Shown here in pieces: positions 38,496 to 40,162 of a stretch of DNA of 40,162 nucleotides; position 1 is the first letter of the stretch, and every line of letters starts with the position of its first letter. A program made the position numbers and the translations under genes. This DNA is from a virus. The notes beneath the pieces are model-generated. The model ran no database searches. It saw only the letters and a program-made list of their open reading frames with translations, and was not told where the DNA came from. The DNA is taken from positions 1 to 40,162 of IMG/VR virus record IMGVR_UViG_3300032893_000144; one strand, written 5' to 3'.

Positions 38496-39268
38496 ATCAG
38501 GAGATAACTGAACATCTGGTACGCGTTCTCGTTAAACCCCTTCAAGCCTGATGACGTAAAGCCGGACGTATTCAGGTTAACGAACACACTCCATGTGCTG
38601 CTGGCATTCGTGATCTCGACGCCAACTCCAGTGAATAGATCGATGCCGTTGTCGTAAACATAGGACAGCGGCGCGAACTGCGTCGTCGCAGGCGGTCGCA
38701 GCCACGAGGGCACGCTGCCCAGGTTGAACTGATTCGAGATGCTTGTTCCGGTCACGTTTCCTTGGAGGCCAGCCGTGACCTGGAAGCGCGTGACCTGCCA
38801 CACCAGCACGAAGTTCGTGGTCCCCGAGAAATCCGACAGCGATCCGACCAGCGTCGAGCTGCCGCTGCCCGTGACCATATTCGCAACTCGCCACGAGGTG
38901 CCATCGAACACCAGCCGGTACACGCAACCGACCAGCAGCGCATCCTGCAGCAGCGCGTTGCCGAGGCAGTCCACTACAGGTGATGTGGCACCGCCGTTGA
39001 TCGCGAGCGTGCATGGCGTGCCACCGGTGTTGTTCGCAGCGATCTTGACATCGAGCCAAGCGCCTGCGATCCCAGCGGTGAACGTCTGCCCGCTCGCCGT
39101 CGAGATCGCGATGGCATCCGCAGAGCCCGCGTCCACGTAGTAGTTTGCGAGCGTGTTGTTCTCGTTCAGATCGCCGACCAGCGCCGAGAAATTCGCATCC
39201 AGCTGCGACAGCGGAATCGGGCCAGCCTGCGCCTGAAAGGTATTCGGGACTGATGCCTTGGCTGTCAT
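38492..39268 (-). CDS. Phage tail/fiber protein, beta-rich
   Basis: 258 residues starting MTAKASVPNTFQAQAGPIPL. The segment SQLDANFSALVGDLN near the start and GGTPCTLAINGGATSPVVD, YRLVFDGTSWRVANMV are common in fiber and base-plate proteins I recall (the latter similar to the YDGTxW module of the tailspike). C-terminal half is Asn/Thr/Ser-rich beta. Coupled at both ends by ATGA. Confidence 0.55.
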   Translation of the reverse strand: MTAKASVPNTFQAQAGPIPLSQLDANFSALVGDLNENNTLANYYVDAGSADAIAISTASGQTFTAGIAGAWLDVKIAANNTGGTPCTLAINGGATSPVVDCLGNALLQDALLVGCVYRLVFDGTSWRVANMVTGSGSSTLVGSLSDFSGTTNFVLVWQVTRFQVTAGLQGNVTGTSISNQFNLGSVPSWLRPPATTQFAPLSYVYDNGIDLFTGVGVEITNASSTWSVFVNLNTSGFTSSGLKGFNENAYQMFSYLLI

Positions 39269-40162
39269 TGGTGCGTCCAGCGCGTGCGGCGCTTCATGTC
39301 CATGTAGAAACTATCCAGCTCGTACGAAAAGCCGCTCGTCTTAACCGTCATGCCGACGTGTTTGGCGAACATCGCGGGCGCAAGAGCGTTGTATATTTGG
39401 TACAGATTCACGAACCAGTTCACCGTCGCAGGAGTGTTGTTCTGCCACGTCACGACAGCCCCTGAATTATTGATCCACTTCACAAAGGTCGGATTCGTCT
39501 GTAGCGGCAGGGGCGATGAGCCGTTGTAGGTGTCGAGTGTCGCCGTCACGCTCGCGCCGCTGGTTGGACTCGACACCACGATTTCAAAGCCAGCGCGTAT
39601 GACCTGCTTATCCGAGAGCGCGTCATCGCCGCCCCAGAGCGGGGTCATGATCTGCGTGTCGGGCGGATTCGTCGTGGATGCAAACGCCTGGTACAGGTGG
39701 TTTCCGATGAGGCAGTAGAGCGCAGGTGTGTTGTTCACCACTGCTGCAGCGATGAACGTCGCCGCTCCCACGTTGGCGAACCACCAGCGCCCGGAGAAAA
39801 ACATCGCGATGACGGTGTTGGAGCCGAGAATCGGGTCGTTCGCTCGTTTGACGAGGAAACAGGCATTCAGGATGTTGGAGACGATGCACTGACCGCCCGA
39901 GATCGACTGCGTGAAGTCCAGGTACTGCCACGTGCCGTCGAGATCCTCGCTGATCTTGGTCGCATTCACGCCCTCGATGGCCCACACGCCGAATTTGCTC
40001 GCGAACATCAGCGCGCGGTTGAACGGGAACACGGAGAACGCCTGATCGGTGCCGATGATCGACTGCACCGGCGTGAGCACGAACACCGGCGTCGGCGGCG
40101 AGGCCCCGGCCGGCACGTAGATGTCCGAGAGCGCATACACGCACGTCGGACCGAAGAAGTAC
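39265..40162 (-). CDS. Nozzle/tail-hub-like structural protein, C-terminal part (cut by right edge)
   Basis: The frame is open to the right edge; a GTG at 40140 is an internal codon, since seven further codons (YFFGPTC) are open before it. About 298 residues are present. Motifs ALSDIYVPAGASPPTPVFVL, SIIGTDQAFSVFPFNRALMF, FGVWAIEGVNATKISEDLDG and TWQYLDFTQSISGGQCIVSN match a beta-rich podovirus tail protein I recall, of about 600 residues. Probably the same gene as the N-terminal fragment at 1-382. Stop coupled to the next gene by ATGA. Confidence 0.65.
   Translation of the reverse strand, partial: YFFGPTCVYALSDIYVPAGASPPTPVFVLTPVQSIIGTDQAFSVFPFNRALMFASKFGVWAIEGVNATKISEDLDGTWQYLDFTQSISGGQCIVSNILNACFLVKRANDPILGSNTVIAMFFSGRWWFANVGAATFIAAAVVNNTPALYCLIGNHLYQAFASTTNPPDTQIMTPLWGGDDALSDKQVIRAGFEIVVSSPTSGASVTATLDTYNGSSPLPLQTNPTFVKWINNSGAVVTWQNNTPATVNWFVNLYQIYNALAPAMFAKHVGMTVKTSGFSYELDSFYMDMKRRTRWTHQ

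Overview
The window is most of the genome of a temperate, podovirus-like dsDNA phage with visibly GC-rich DNA. Short genes are packed tightly, with ATGA, GTGA, TGATG or TAATG start/stop overlaps at most junctions. Evidence for a phage: terminase large subunit, portal, scaffold, major capsid protein, head-tail adaptor, internal virion (ejection) proteins, tailspike, transglycosylase endolysin with holin-like neighbours, a YqaJ/RecT recombination pair, a Toprim-VapE primase-helicase and a tyrosine integrase. No tail sheath, tape-measure or tail-tube genes are visible, which fits a short tail. Several small early proteins resemble ones I remember from Bordetella/Burkholderia/Achromobacter-type podoviruses, so a proteobacterial host is likely; this is recall, not a search result.

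Layout. (a) 1-16100, minus strand: late genes. In transcription order (right to left) they are an HNH endonuclease, two mini-genes, an FN3 + putative glycosidase protein, two beta-rich virion candidates, a PASTA-repeat protein, TerL, two conserved small proteins, the portal, a 13-codon Arg/Lys-rich mini-ORF, a hairpin and terminator, a promoter candidate, three head-assembly genes including the scaffold, the major capsid protein, two accessory proteins, the adaptor, an SGNH-hydrolase-like tailspike, and the N-terminal part of a nozzle-like gene cut by the left edge. (b) 16101-16492: AT-rich, repeat-laden intergenic region that could be an origin or switch. (c) 16493-21306, minus strand: replication operon (SF2 helicase, VRR-NUC nuclease, zinc proteins, HTH protein, primase-helicase). 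(d) 21307-21372: divergent promoter region. (e) 21373-28564, plus strand: early operon with exonuclease and RecT first, then about twenty mostly small proteins, several with Cys pairs or single membrane segments. (f) 28574-29566, plus strand: a tRNA followed by the integrase. (g) 29563-40162, minus strand: the rest of the late operon, holding fiber-like proteins, three ejection-type proteins, a second HNH endonuclease, small membrane proteins, endolysin and a lipoprotein, ending tail-to-tail against the integrase.

The two window edges appear to carry the start (left) and the end (right) of the same gene, so the molecule was probably circular or circularly permuted and the late operon is continuous across the edges. 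The frames do not join directly, so some sequence is missing between the ends.

How it works together: the plus-strand operon and the replication operon fire from the divergent region at 21.3 kb. Replication uses the helicase, nuclease and primase-helicase, with exonuclease/RecT annealing. Late genes build the head, short tail and spikes and then lyse the cell. The integrase and adjacent tRNA suggest site-specific lysogeny, although no CI-like repressor is recognisable.
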